From positions 1-64,000 of the forward strand of contig CALZUY010000003.1 of assembly GCA_945829445.1 (NCBI GenBank): a DNA stretch of 64,000 nt, in the 5' to 3' direction. This document shows positions 1-7,249 of the stretch, one piece after another. The position numbers were made by a program, and so were the translations under genes. The notes beneath the pieces were generated by a model, which saw nothing but the letters and a program-made list of their open reading frames with translations, had not been told where the DNA came from and searched no databases. Source of the stretch: Butyricicoccus_A sp945486175 (GTDB lineage: Bacteria > Bacillota > Clostridia > Oscillospirales > Butyricicoccaceae). Each line of letters begins with the position of its first letter. Positions within the stretch are counted from its first letter, which is position 1.

Positions 1-75
1 GGTTACTGAGATGGCACAAATGGCGGTGAGCAGTGCAAATCTGAACTTTGAAACACAGTTTTTTCGATTCTTCAT
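1..75 (-). CDS. 5' end of a secreted protein (partial)
   Basis: Twenty-five codons are open from an ATG at 75 to the left window edge. The residues read as a Sec signal peptide: a basic N-terminus (MKNRKN), then a hydrophobic stretch FALLTAICAISV. A GGAG Shine-Dalgarno sequence lies about 12 nt upstream of the ATG. It is on the same strand as spo0A and starts 109 bp beyond the spo0A terminator, so it is probably a separate transcript. The mature protein is outside the window and its function cannot be named. Confidence 0.6.
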   Translation of the reverse strand, partial: MKNRKNCVSKFRFALLTAICAISVT

Positions 76-183
76 TGTAATATTGTTCTCCAATCATCAT
101 ACGAGAAAGCCCACATGTTATTTATTATAAACGTAAAGAAGGAGAACGTCAATGCCGGAAACGGGGGATAATCCACAAAAAAA

Positions 184-209
184 GACGCTGATTTGTTCAA
201 ATCAGCGTC
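184..209 (-). terminator. Rho-independent terminator of spo0A
   Basis: A perfect 11-bp stem (GACGCTGATTT and its complement) closes a 4-nt loop. On the minus strand it is followed by seven U residues. It lies 24 bp after the spo0A stop codon. Confidence 0.9.
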
Positions 210-232
210 AGAATATGCAAAAAATTACAGAA

Positions 233-1021
233 TTAGTTAAAACCGTCACTGTGCGGAGAGGGGATATCCGCGCATAAATCCAGGTGCAGCTCATAGCGGA
301 TGCGGTCTGCGAGTGTCAAAATCAGCTCGCGGTTTGCCGGGCGGCGGGAAAAACTGTATCCGGGAAAGCCCGAGCCGCAGCGCTCCCATGCAATCGATAC
401 GGCGTTGCGCATATCGCGTTCCACACTCGTCCAGGTGGTGCCGTATTTCTTGGCAATGGCGGGATACAGATGCTTGGTCACAGAATCTGCCACAGCGGGA
501 TCTTCAATTGTCATCAGGATGCTGTCACGCAGATAGCGGTAGCCCATGACATGCGCCGGGAACTGCAGATTGCCGAGCAGGTGCCGGATCTGCATAATGA
601 TATCATACTCTGTCGGAGCATCATTGGTGTGGCAAGCGGAAAGCCGTGCCTCTGCGCCGTAGCGGGAGAGGACATCGATGAGAGAAGAAATGGAAATCGG
701 TTTCCGCAGAAAGAAATTGACGCCGAGCCGGTCACATTCCGCGGAAAGCTCCGTAGAAACGAAAGAGGACAGGGCAAAGATGCAGGGGCGTTGCCGCTCT
801 GAAAGTTCGCTCATCTCGCGCAGCGCAGTGAGTGCGTCGGGCAGCATGAGATCAAGCAGAAGGATGTCCGGATTCGTTTCAAGCACAATATTCTCCAGGC
901 CGGTGGCAGTCTGATAGATCCCGGAGACTGCAAAGCCTTCCACAGCCCGCAACGCCTGACAGAGCAAATGTGTAAATTCTGTGTCACTGTCGGCAATCAT
1001 GATCTGTGTAATGTGTATCAT
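233..1021 (-). CDS. spo0A: Sporulation master response regulator Spo0A
   Basis: This 262-aa protein has a receiver domain (about residues 5-125) joined to the Spo0A C-terminal DNA-binding domain (about 140-255). The receiver shows acidic residues D11 and D13, the phospho-acceptor D57 in LLLDLMLP, and the RKPI lysine. The C-terminal domain carries FPAHVMGYRYLRDSI, SVTKHLYPAIAKKYGTT and SVERDMRNAVSIAW, which are the recognition elements of Spo0A. Phosphorylated Spo0A binds 0A boxes (TGTCGAA) to switch cells into sporulation. Three such boxes lie in its own upstream region, so autoregulation is likely. An AAGGAGG Shine-Dalgarno sequence supports the ATG at 1021. The usual spoIVB neighbour is absent; putP lies upstream instead. 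Confidence 0.95.
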   Translation of the reverse strand: MIHITQIMIADSDTEFTHLLCQALRAVEGFAVSGIYQTATGLENIVLETNPDILLLDLMLPDALTALREMSELSERQRPCIFALSSFVSTELSAECDRLGVNFFLRKPISISSLIDVLSRYGAEARLSACHTNDAPTEYDIIMQIRHLLGNLQFPAHVMGYRYLRDSILMTIEDPAVADSVTKHLYPAIAKKYGTTWTSVERDMRNAVSIAWERCGSGFPGYSFSRRPANRELILTLADRIRYELHLDLCADIPSPHSDGFN

Positions 1022-1054
1022 AATGAATCCTCCTTATATCCGAAAGCTACAGTT

Positions 1055-1083
1055 AGTATACAATAATAATGGATGTTTCACAA
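1055..1083 (-). promoter_or_regulatory. Sigma-A type promoter of spo0A
   Basis: On the minus strand TTGTGA and TATACT are separated by exactly 17 bp. The -10 element ends about 34 bp before the spo0A start codon. The 0A boxes lie 50-200 bp further upstream. Confidence 0.75.
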
Positions 1084-1132
1084 TTCGGAAAATCCACAAA
1101 ATCCAACGGTAAATTTACAACAAGAGAAAGGA

Positions 1133-1288
1133 TTCGACAGCGTTCAACACGAAATGTCGAAAGTTGGTGTTTCATTTGAAACAGAAAAGGCGCCAAAAAA
1201 ATCAAAAAACAAACTAATTTAACGCGAAAATCATAAAAACGACATTTTTGTGTAACACTCCAACTGGCAAATTCGCGAATATTCGACA
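1133..1288. promoter_or_regulatory. Cluster of three perfect 0A boxes upstream of spo0A
   Basis: Exact copies of the Spo0A box TGTCGAA occur at 1155-1161 (plus strand) and, inverted, at 1133-1139 and 1282-1288. All lie in the 356-bp gap between putP and spo0A (1022-1377). This gap otherwise holds only the spo0A promoter and the putP terminator. A 7-mer is expected about 0.04 times on both strands of this interval by chance. B. subtilis spo0A is also autoregulated through several 0A boxes. Confidence 0.85.
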
Positions 1289-1321
1289 ATTGGCACGGGA
1301 AGAGAGGAGAAAAAGGAAAAA

Positions 1322-1354
1322 GCAGACCTCCGCGCATTGCTGCGGGAGGTCTGC
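1322..1354 (-). terminator. Rho-independent terminator of putP
   Basis: The arms GCAGACCTCC and GGAGGTCTGC pair around a short loop. On the minus strand a U-rich tract (TTTTTCC) follows. It lies about 24 bp beyond the putP stop codon and insulates spo0A from putP readthrough. Confidence 0.85.
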
Positions 1355-1377
1355 CAATATGCTGATGTGAAATGAAG

Positions 1378-2901
1378 TTACATTTTTGCAGTGACAGCAT
1401 CGAAGATGTCGGTGACTTCTCTGGACGGAGCCGGTGTCAGCAGGCTGACTACAACATTGACGATGCAGGCGATCACGAATGCGGGAAGCAGCTCGTAGAT
1501 CGCGAAGACGCCGCCGAGCGTTGCAATGCCGAATTTCCAGACAAAGACCATGACACCGCCGGCAACCATGCCTGCCAGCGCACCCCACTTGTTGGAACGC
1601 TTCCAGAACAGGGCAAGCAGGACGACCGGGCCAAAGGTTGCGCCGAAGCCGGCCCAGGCAAACGAAACGATCTTAAAGACCGAGCTGTTCGGGTCACGTG
1701 CGAGGAAGACTGCAACAATTGCAATGAGAACAACCGTCACGCGGGCAGTACGCATGCTCTTCTTTTCCGACATCTGGACGCCGAACAGATCCTGAATGAT
1801 GTTCTGCGATACACTGGATGCGGCAGCCAGCAGCTGGGAGTCCGCCGTGGACATGGTGGAAGCCAGAATGCCGGAGAGAATGACACCTGCGATGAGTGCC
1901 GGAATGATGCCATACTGGCTGATGACATGTGCGATGTTGATGATGACGGTCTCAGAGTCCTCAAGTGCCGGCAGGATGCCCGCGTTGCTCATGGCAAGAC
2001 CGACGATGCCGATGAGAACGGCAACAGCCATGGAAATGACAACCCAGATGGTTGCAATGCGGCGGGAGGTCTTGAGCTTGTCCTCATCCTCGGTCGCCAT
2101 AAAGCGAAGCAGGACATGCGGCATGCCGAAGTAGCCGAGGCCCCATGCCAGCGTGGAAGCGATGGTCAGTGGGCTGTAGGAGGACGAGGTGCTGGATGCC
2201 GGATCATGGATTTCGGTCAGGCTCAGGTAGCCCGGCAGCGCTCTTGCGTTGTCAAGAACCGCGTCCCAGCCGCCAGCCGAAACAATGCCGAAGCAGATGA
2301 CGATGAACAGTGCAATCGTCATGACGATGGACTGAATCAGGTCAGTGGTGCTGGCTGCGAGGAAGCCGCCAAGTGCACAGTAGCCGACAATGATTGCAGC
2401 ACTGACAAGCATAGCGAGAATGTAGTCGACGCCGAACAGCGAGTTGAACAGCTTGCCGCAGGCGGCAAAACCGGATGCAGTGTACGGGATGAAGAAAATA
2501 ATGATGATAACCGCAGCGACAGAAGACAGCAGGTGTTTTTTGTCACCATAGCGGTTGGAGAAAAAGTCCGGAAGGGTGATGGAACCCGTGGTGTGCGAAT
2601 ACACACGGATGCGGCGTGCCACAATCAGCCAGTTGAGATAGGTGCCGATGGCAAGACCGATGGCTGTCCATGCCGCATCAGCAATGCCGGTGGCATAAGC
2701 GACACCCGGCAGGCCCATCAGCAGCCAGCTGCTCATATCGGACGCTTCGGCGCTCATTGCGGTTACAAACGGGCCGAGCTTGCGTCCGCCCAGGTAAAAG
2801 TCGTCAACGTTGCTGTTGCGCTTGGAACAGGCGTAGCCGACATAAAGCATCATTGCCAGATAGAGCACAATGGCAATGACGATACAGATGGTGGATGACA
2901 T
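1378..2901 (-). CDS. putP: Sodium/proline symporter PutP
   Basis: This is a 507-aa polytopic membrane protein of the solute:sodium symporter family, at the usual PutP length. It shows about 13 hydrophobic segments. Family signatures include DDFYLGGRKLGPFVTAMSAEASDMSSWLLMG near residue 33, LLRFMA, and ILASTMSTADSQLL near residue 340. The protein should import proline driven by Na+. An AAAGGAG Shine-Dalgarno sequence precedes the ATG. A TetR gene lies upstream on the same strand across a 160-bp gap, and its own terminator ends the unit. A single transcript with the TetR gene is possible but not shown. Confidence 0.9.
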   Translation of the reverse strand: MSSTICIVIAIVLYLAMMLYVGYACSKRNSNVDDFYLGGRKLGPFVTAMSAEASDMSSWLLMGLPGVAYATGIADAAWTAIGLAIGTYLNWLIVARRIRVYSHTTGSITLPDFFSNRYGDKKHLLSSVAAVIIIIFFIPYTASGFAACGKLFNSLFGVDYILAMLVSAAIIVGYCALGGFLAASTTDLIQSIVMTIALFIVICFGIVSAGGWDAVLDNARALPGYLSLTEIHDPASSTSSSYSPLTIASTLAWGLGYFGMPHVLLRFMATEDEDKLKTSRRIATIWVVISMAVAVLIGIVGLAMSNAGILPALEDSETVIINIAHVISQYGIIPALIAGVILSGILASTMSTADSQLLAAASSVSQNIIQDLFGVQMSEKKSMRTARVTVVLIAIVAVFLARDPNSSVFKIVSFAWAGFGATFGPVVLLALFWKRSNKWGALAGMVAGGVMVFVWKFGIATLGGVFAIYELLPAFVIACIVNVVVSLLTPAPSREVTDIFDAVTAKM

Positions 2902-3063
2902 AAAGATCGATAACTCCTTTTTATCATGTAATACTGGTTATTGTAGCACACGCAAAAATAATCGAAAATATGAACTGAATACTAGAATATAGTCCGTACC
3001 GAATATTTGGGATGAAAAAGAAATATACATATAATATCCGGAATTTGGACGAAATATTGAAGA

Positions 3064-3651
3064 TTATCCGCAGCGATACGATTGTAAAAACATCGGAAGT
3101 GTTGTACCGGAGTACTGATAAAGAGAATAATCTCCATTACAAATACACCAGTCGTAAATGATCGCGCGTTCGCACATGGCATAGGCCTTTACGATTTCGT
3201 TGACCGACACATCGCTGCGCAGCTGCCCACGCTTCTGACCTTCAATGACGATTTTCCGCAGCACACGGTAATAGGTGCGGCCCTGGTTGAGCAGGTGGCG
3301 TTCGCCGAATGTCACCAGCTGGGAGGAATACATGCGCGCGAGCAGATCCATCGGGATACTGTTCTCAATCATGAGGAAAAGCTCGTGATTGAGGTACATC
3401 AGCTTGTCAAAGCTGTCCATTTCCGGATCGGTTTCCTCCATCAGCTGCTCATACTTTGCATCGAACAGGTAGGACAGGGAGGAGAGCAGCGCATCCTTGC
3501 TGTCGAAATAATGGTAGAAAGAGCCCTTGGAAGTCTCGGAGCGTTCTACAATATCGTCTATGGTTGTTTCATCGTAGCCTTGCTCATAAAACAGCGCCCA
3601 TGCGGCATCAACAATGCGCCCTTTGGTATTTCTGGCGTCTTTTTTTGCCAT
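3064..3651 (-). CDS. TetR/AcrR family transcriptional regulator
   Basis: This 195-aa regulator has an N-terminal TetR helix-turn-helix (residues about 8-55): RIVDAAWALFYEQGYDETT, then SETSKGSFYHYFDSKDALL. The remainder is an all-helical ligand-binding domain with no recognisable ligand signature. The start at 3651 is chosen because GAGGTG lies 10 nt upstream; the frame stays open 24 codons further without a Shine-Dalgarno site. It has its own promoter and is divergent from the unknown gene at 3992. A 14-bp dyad in the shared region could be its operator. Its target could be itself, the divergent gene or putP. Confidence 0.85.
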   Translation of the reverse strand: MAKKDARNTKGRIVDAAWALFYEQGYDETTIDDIVERSETSKGSFYHYFDSKDALLSSLSYLFDAKYEQLMEETDPEMDSFDKLMYLNHELFLMIENSIPMDLLARMYSSQLVTFGERHLLNQGRTYYRVLRKIVIEGQKRGQLRSDVSVNEIVKAYAMCERAIIYDWCICNGDYSLYQYSGTTLPMFLQSYRCG

Positions 3652-3688
3652 AATAAAATGCACCTCTTTTGTGTGACAGGATAAGAGT

Positions 3689-3718
3689 ATTATAAAACGT
3701 ATCGTATGCCGGTGACAA
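3689..3718 (-). promoter_or_regulatory. Promoter of the TetR gene
   Basis: On the minus strand TTGTCA and TATAAT are separated by 18 bp, with the -10 ending 37 bp before the TetR start codon. This is a good match to the sigma-A consensus. Confidence 0.7.
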
Positions 3719-3775
3719 GACATTTTTTCCTGTTCACAATTTTGTGGAAGGATTTTGATAAATTGTTTACAAATA

Positions 3776-3809
3776 GTTCGTTGACGAACCGGTTAGAAAA
3801 AAGTATGAT
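3776..3809 (+). promoter_or_regulatory. Promoter with an overlapping dyad, toward the 97-aa gene
   Basis: TTGACG (3781-3786) and TATGAT (3804-3809) are separated by 17 bp. The -35 box sits inside the inverted repeat GTTCG-TTGA-CGAAC (3776-3789), a shape typical of TetR operators. The 340-bp gap 3652-3991 holds this site, the TetR promoter, one lone TTCGACA at 3843-3849 and a ~175-nt untranslated leader in which I see no further element. Confidence 0.6.
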
Positions 3810-3991
3810 AGATTTATAATTAGTCACAGAGGGGTATTATCATTCGACAGATTGGCAGAAATGGGGAAATCGTGGGAATATTTTGGCGGTTCCTTAGAAA
3901 TATCTAGAATTCTATATGTTTCAAAAAAGAACTGCCGGGGCAAGGCAGGAGCTGCACACAGCGCCCTGTTGCATTGAAGGAGTGAGCAAGA

Positions 3992-4285
3992 TTGAAACAG
4001 GAAAGATATCATATTTTCTTCGACAGTCCGAGCGGGCTGCTGCCGGGTTCGCTCGACCTGTGCCAGACGGACGACGGAGTTTCCGGACATATCACAATTA
4101 TGGGACGCGGATCGAACATCACCAGCGGCTCGATGGACGGCGATATGCGTGATTTCGGTGGAACAATCTGGTTCCGGCAGCAGGAAATGCCGTTCCACGC
4201 AAACGGCGAGATTTCCGACGGCGTGCTGGACCTCGATGTGACTGTAGGCTCGGAGGTTTTCCCGCTGACCGGTTTCCCGGTCTGA
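3992..4285 (+). CDS. Unknown 97-aa protein, TTG start
   Basis: The product is not recognised. The TTG at 3992 is chosen because AAGGAG at 3977-3982 lies 9 nt upstream and no in-frame ATG or GTG precedes it with a ribosome site. The protein begins MKQERYHIFFDSPSGLLPG and is glycine- and aspartate-rich. It has no signal peptide or membrane segment and probably forms beta strands (alternating pattern in DGVLDLDVTVGSEVFPL). It ends 75 bp before hisB, but hisB has its own promoter after this stop codon. It follows a promoter shared with the divergent TetR gene, which may control it. Confidence 0.65.
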   Translation: MKQERYHIFFDSPSGLLPGSLDLCQTDDGVSGHITIMGRGSNITSGSMDGDMRDFGGTIWFRQQEMPFHANGEISDGVLDLDVTVGSEVFPLTGFPV

Positions 4286-4294
4286 CATTCGCCA

Positions 4295-4342
4295 TTGCGC
4301 AGCGTGCCGCAGCTTGCTATAATGGTATCAGTTGATACCATT
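4295..4342 (+). promoter_or_regulatory. hisB promoter with a perfect palindromic operator
   Basis: TTGCGC (4295-4300) and TATAAT (4318-4323) are separated by 17 bp. A perfect inverted repeat follows: AATGGTATCA at 4321-4330, a GT spacer, and TGATACCATT at 4333-4342. It overlaps the -10 and the expected transcription start, so a bound repressor would block initiation. The Shine-Dalgarno CAGGAGG follows at once. No T-box leader is present. Confidence 0.8.
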
Positions 4343-4359
4343 CAGGAGGAAAAACAGCT

Positions 4360-4947
4360 ATGGCACGAACCAGCAGCATCGAAAGAAATACAAATGAAAC
4401 AAAAATCCGGCTGGATTTGAATCTGGACGGCACTGGCAAAGCGGACATCCACAGCGGCGTGGGCTTTTTTGACCACATGATGAACGGATTTGCACGGCAC
4501 GGGCTTTTTGACGTGAACCTGCACGTTGACGGAGACCTGGAGGTGGACTGCCACCACACCATTGAGGACACCGGTATCGTGCTGGGCAATGCAATCCGGG
4601 AGGCGGCAGGCGACAAAAAGGGCATCCGCAGGTATGGCTCGTGCATGCTGCCGATGGATGAGGCACTGGTGCTGTGCGCCGTCGACCTGTCCGGCCGCCC
4701 ATATCTTGTCTTTGACGCGGAATTTACCGCTGACCGCTGCGGCGATATGGACACCGAGATGGCGCGGGAGTTTTTCTATGCGGTGTCGTATGCAGGTGCG
4801 ATGAACCTGCACATCAAGGTGCTCTACGGCTCCAACAACCACCATATCATGGAAGCGATGTTCAAGGCGTTCGCGAAGGCGCTGGACATGGCGACAATGT
4901 ACGACGAGCGCATTACGGACGTCCTTTCGACGAAGGGCACACTGTAA
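4360..4947 (+). CDS. hisB: Imidazoleglycerol-phosphate dehydratase
   Basis: This 195-aa enzyme removes water from imidazole glycerol phosphate to give imidazole acetol phosphate in histidine synthesis. Both metal-binding repeats are visible: HSGVGFFDHMMNGFARHGLFD near residue 32, with DCHHTIEDTGI near 63, and their counterpart NLHIKVLYGSNNHHIMEAMFKAFAKALD near 150. The length is normal for the monofunctional Gram-positive form, without the phosphatase domain found in E. coli. No other his gene lies nearby, so this is a detached his cistron. It is controlled by its own promoter and palindrome and ends in a strong terminator. Confidence 0.95.
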   Translation: MARTSSIERNTNETKIRLDLNLDGTGKADIHSGVGFFDHMMNGFARHGLFDVNLHVDGDLEVDCHHTIEDTGIVLGNAIREAAGDKKGIRRYGSCMLPMDEALVLCAVDLSGRPYLVFDAEFTADRCGDMDTEMAREFFYAVSYAGAMNLHIKVLYGSNNHHIMEAMFKAFAKALDMATMYDERITDVLSTKGTL

Positions 4948-4977
4948 AACAGGACACAGAGTCCTTGAAAATAAAAA

Positions 4978-5004
4978 GAGGCATGTTCCGGAAGAACATG
5001 CCTC
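4978..5004. terminator. Bidirectional terminator, hisB / 60-aa gene
   Basis: An 11-bp stem (GAGGCATGTTC and its complement) closes a 5-nt loop. U-tracts follow on both strands. It serves hisB on plus and the 60-aa gene on minus. Confidence 0.85.
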
Positions 5005-5045
5005 TTTGTTATGTATGAGCAGAGAGCAGGAAGTTTTTTATGAGA

Positions 5046-5228
5046 TTATCGGCGTGCTGCAAGGGAAATCATCGCCAGAGCGAGTTCTTCCTCATGGCGG
5101 GCAGCCGAACCGGCATTGTGAGAGGACAGGAAATCAGACGGATACATGCAGCCTTTCTCCAGAAGAGATTTAAACTGTTCGATCGAGCCGGACTTCGCAA
5201 CCTGATGGATTTCACTTAACATTCCCAT
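5046..5228 (-). CDS. Unknown small protein (60 aa)
   Basis: The product is not recognised. The start is set at 5228 because AAGGAGG lies a few bases upstream, although the frame is open 33 codons further. The protein starts MGMLSEIHQVAKSGSIEQF and is predicted helical with a mixed-charge composition. It lacks a signal peptide or membrane segment. It stands alone between convergent hisB and the operon at 5.5-9.4 kb, with its own ribosome site and a shared terminator. The good ribosome site and terminator argue that it is real. Confidence 0.6.
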   Translation of the reverse strand: MGMLSEIHQVAKSGSIEQFKSLLEKGCMYPSDFLSSHNAGSAARHEEELALAMISLAARR

Positions 5229-5464
5229 GGAACACACCTCCTTGTTACAGATTGTACCTGCTTGGTATGTGCCTATCATACGACTTTTTCCGAAATTTGT
5301 CATGTTACGAATTGTATGAAAAAACAAATACTTTTGATAGTGAATTGGGTATCCTTTACAGATGTCTGTTTGGTCATTCTATCAAAAACAGCAACATGAC
5401 GGTAAATTGACCAAAAGATGTGCACGAAACAGACATAATATACAAATGGATGCAAAGGGATTCT

Positions 5465-5535
5465 GCCGTGTGCGTACAACTGTCCGCACACGGCGCAGAA
5501 AAAAGCGCATCCGGCGGAGCTGCCGGGTGCGCTTT
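5465..5535 (-). terminator. Tandem hairpins ending the symporter operon
   Basis: The first hairpin after the stop codon has arms at 5502-5515 and 5522-5535 with two mismatched positions, followed on minus by a run of six U. A second inverted repeat, GCCGTGTGCG / CGCACACGGC (5465-5474 and 5485-5494), directly follows. The first is the intrinsic terminator; the second may protect the 3' end. The 5229-5565 gap otherwise holds nothing I recognise. Confidence 0.75.
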
Positions 5536-5565
5536 GGCGTGTTTGGATGGTATTTGGCTATATGA

Positions 5566-6453
5566 TCAGCTGTCGATGTTCCGGCTGCGGATCAGTTCGG
5601 ACAGCGTGCCGTCCTGCGAAATTTCGTCCAGTGTCTGCTGGGCAAACTCCGCAAGCTCTGTGTTTGCCTTTGCTGTTGCAATGCCGTAGTTCTGGTAGGC
5701 AAATTTGTCCGGCAGGATGGTGGTTTTGTTGTCCACATAGCCGTACAGGATGCTGCGGTCAACGGAAAATACATCGATCGTACCGGCATCCAGTGCCTTT
5801 TTCAGGGCGTCATAGCTGCCGAATTCCATAAACTGCGGCGTGATATCGAGGCCGTTGCGGTCGAGATAGGCCAGCAGATCATCGCGCGTCGTGGTGTTGC
5901 GCGCAACGCCGATGATTTTGCCATCCAGCTTGCTGATGGATGTAATCGCCTTGGTGCCGAGGGAATTGGAATCGGTCACAGCTTTTTTCACCATCAGGCC
6001 GAGAGAGTCGGTATAGTATGGCGAGGTGAAATTCCACTGCTTTTGGCGCTCATTCGTGATGGAGAACGTCGCAATGGTGAAATCTGCCGTGCCGTCGTCG
6101 AGCACCGTGCCGCGCTCATCATACGTGATACCGATGAAGTTGACGAGGCCGTCTTCCTTTGCCTGTTCCGGCTCGACGCCAAACAGCGCCGCAGCCAGTT
6201 CATAGGCGATGTCAATTTCCAGACCGTCAAAGCTGCCGTCCTCATTCTGATAGCCGAAATTCGGGACGTCGGTTTTGACCGCAACGTTGATGCTGCCGCG
6301 TTCTTTGAGATCATCCAGCGTTGCCGTTGGCTCGGAGGACGGGGAAGCTGTACCGCTTCCGGTTTCCGGGGAAGAAGTGCCGCAGCCCGCCAGCATGGAC
6401 ACCGACAGAAGCAGCGCGCCCAGCAGGGCAAAATGTTTTTTCAAAAGGAACAC
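5566..6453 (-). CDS. Amino-acid-binding lipoprotein, ABC type (orphan)
   Basis: This 295-aa protein starts with a lipoprotein signal peptide whose lipobox is LAGC at about residues 21-24. The rest is a type 2 periplasmic binding fold (SBP_bac_3). FGYQNEDGSFDGLEIDIAYE and DFTIATFSITNERQKQWNFTSPYY are signatures of the polar and acidic amino-acid binders (GlnH/GluB type). No permease or ATPase of an ABC importer is in the window, so its partner is encoded elsewhere or it acts as a sensor or scavenger. It is the last gene of the minus-strand operon, 19 bp after the TauE/SafE gene. Glutamate, aspartate or cystine are possible ligands. Confidence 0.85.
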   Translation of the reverse strand: MFLLKKHFALLGALLLSVSMLAGCGTSSPETGSGTASPSSEPTATLDDLKERGSINVAVKTDVPNFGYQNEDGSFDGLEIDIAYELAAALFGVEPEQAKEDGLVNFIGITYDERGTVLDDGTADFTIATFSITNERQKQWNFTSPYYTDSLGLMVKKAVTDSNSLGTKAITSISKLDGKIIGVARNTTTRDDLLAYLDRNGLDITPQFMEFGSYDALKKALDAGTIDVFSVDRSILYGYVDNKTTILPDKFAYQNYGIATAKANTELAEFAQQTLDEISQDGTLSELIRSRNIDS

Positions 6454-6472
6454 CTCCTGAGGAGAGTGGGGA

Positions 6473-7219
6473 TTATCCGAGGATGATTTTCACGAACAGA
6501 AGAACCAGAACGACGATAATAATCGGTTTCACAATCTTATTCCCGTTTTTCATGACCAGACCGGAGCCCATGTAATGTCCGACAAGGCAGAAGGCCGCAC
6601 CTGCCAGACCGAGTGCAATATGGACCGCCCCGCTGAACAGGAAGGTTGCCAGCGCCGCAATGTTGGATGACAGGTTGATCAGCTTGACATTGCCGGAAGC
6701 TGTGCGCACATCCATATGTGCGCATTTGGTCAGCGCGAGCAGCAGGAAGGTGCCGGTGCCTGGCCCGTAAAAGCCGTCGTACATGCCGATGACAAACGCG
6801 GCGATGCAGGCGATTGCCATGCGCCGGGAGGCCGGGAAAGCCGGATCCGCATTGCCATCGCCCTTGTCCAGAAAGACCAGGACAGCGACAACCGGCAGCA
6901 CGGCAATCAGCAGCCAGCGCAGATAGATGTCCTCGACGAGCAGAACAAGCCGGGCGCCGATCGCAGAGCCTGTGAGCGCGAGAACGATGCTGGGCAGGGC
7001 AATTTTGCGGTCAAAAAAGCCATTTTTGCAGTAGCGTGCAGTGGAAACCGTCGTGCCGACCGAGGAAGACAGCTTGTTTGTCGCGATGGCTGTATGCATA
7101 GGCAGCCCGGCGAACAGAAATGCCGGGAGGGAAATCAGACCGCCCCCGCCGGCGATGGAATCGACCAGGCCGGCGAGGAAGGTCAGCGGACAGACGATGA
7201 GAAATGAAATGAGTGTCAT
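6473..7219 (-). CDS. TauE/SafE family membrane protein
   Basis: This 248-aa protein has about eight hydrophobic segments arranged as two half repeats, typical of TauE/SafE (formerly DUF81). Signatures are LAGLVDSIAGGGGLISLPAFLFAGLP near residue 15 and GMYDGFYGPGTGTFLLLALT near 145. Members are proposed to export sulfite or organosulfonates, or to move other small anions. It lies between the DAACS symporter (30 bp upstream) and the binding lipoprotein (19 bp downstream) in one operon. A sulfur amino-acid theme, with cystine uptake and sulfite or sulfonate export, would fit but is inference only. Confidence 0.85.
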   Translation of the reverse strand: MTLISFLIVCPLTFLAGLVDSIAGGGGLISLPAFLFAGLPMHTAIATNKLSSSVGTTVSTARYCKNGFFDRKIALPSIVLALTGSAIGARLVLLVEDIYLRWLLIAVLPVVAVLVFLDKGDGNADPAFPASRRMAIACIAAFVIGMYDGFYGPGTGTFLLLALTKCAHMDVRTASGNVKLINLSSNIAALATFLFSGAVHIALGLAGAAFCLVGHYMGSGLVMKNGNKIVKPIIIVVLVLLFVKIILG

Positions 7220-7249
7220 AATAGTCCTTCGTATTCTAAGAATTTTTTG

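Noticed and set aside
1372..2898. Long plus-strand open frame (508 codons) opposite putP
   Set aside because: It is the antisense shadow of putP: Cys/His/Asp-rich, low-hydrophobicity sequence with no domain, and no ribosome site.
4019..4025. TTCGACA resembling a 0A box
   Set aside because: It is inside the 97-aa coding region, single, and expected by chance at this frequency.
3850..4359. T-box leader for hisB
   Set aside because: No T-box consensus, specifier loop or antiterminator is seen; the hisB leader is only about 30 nt.
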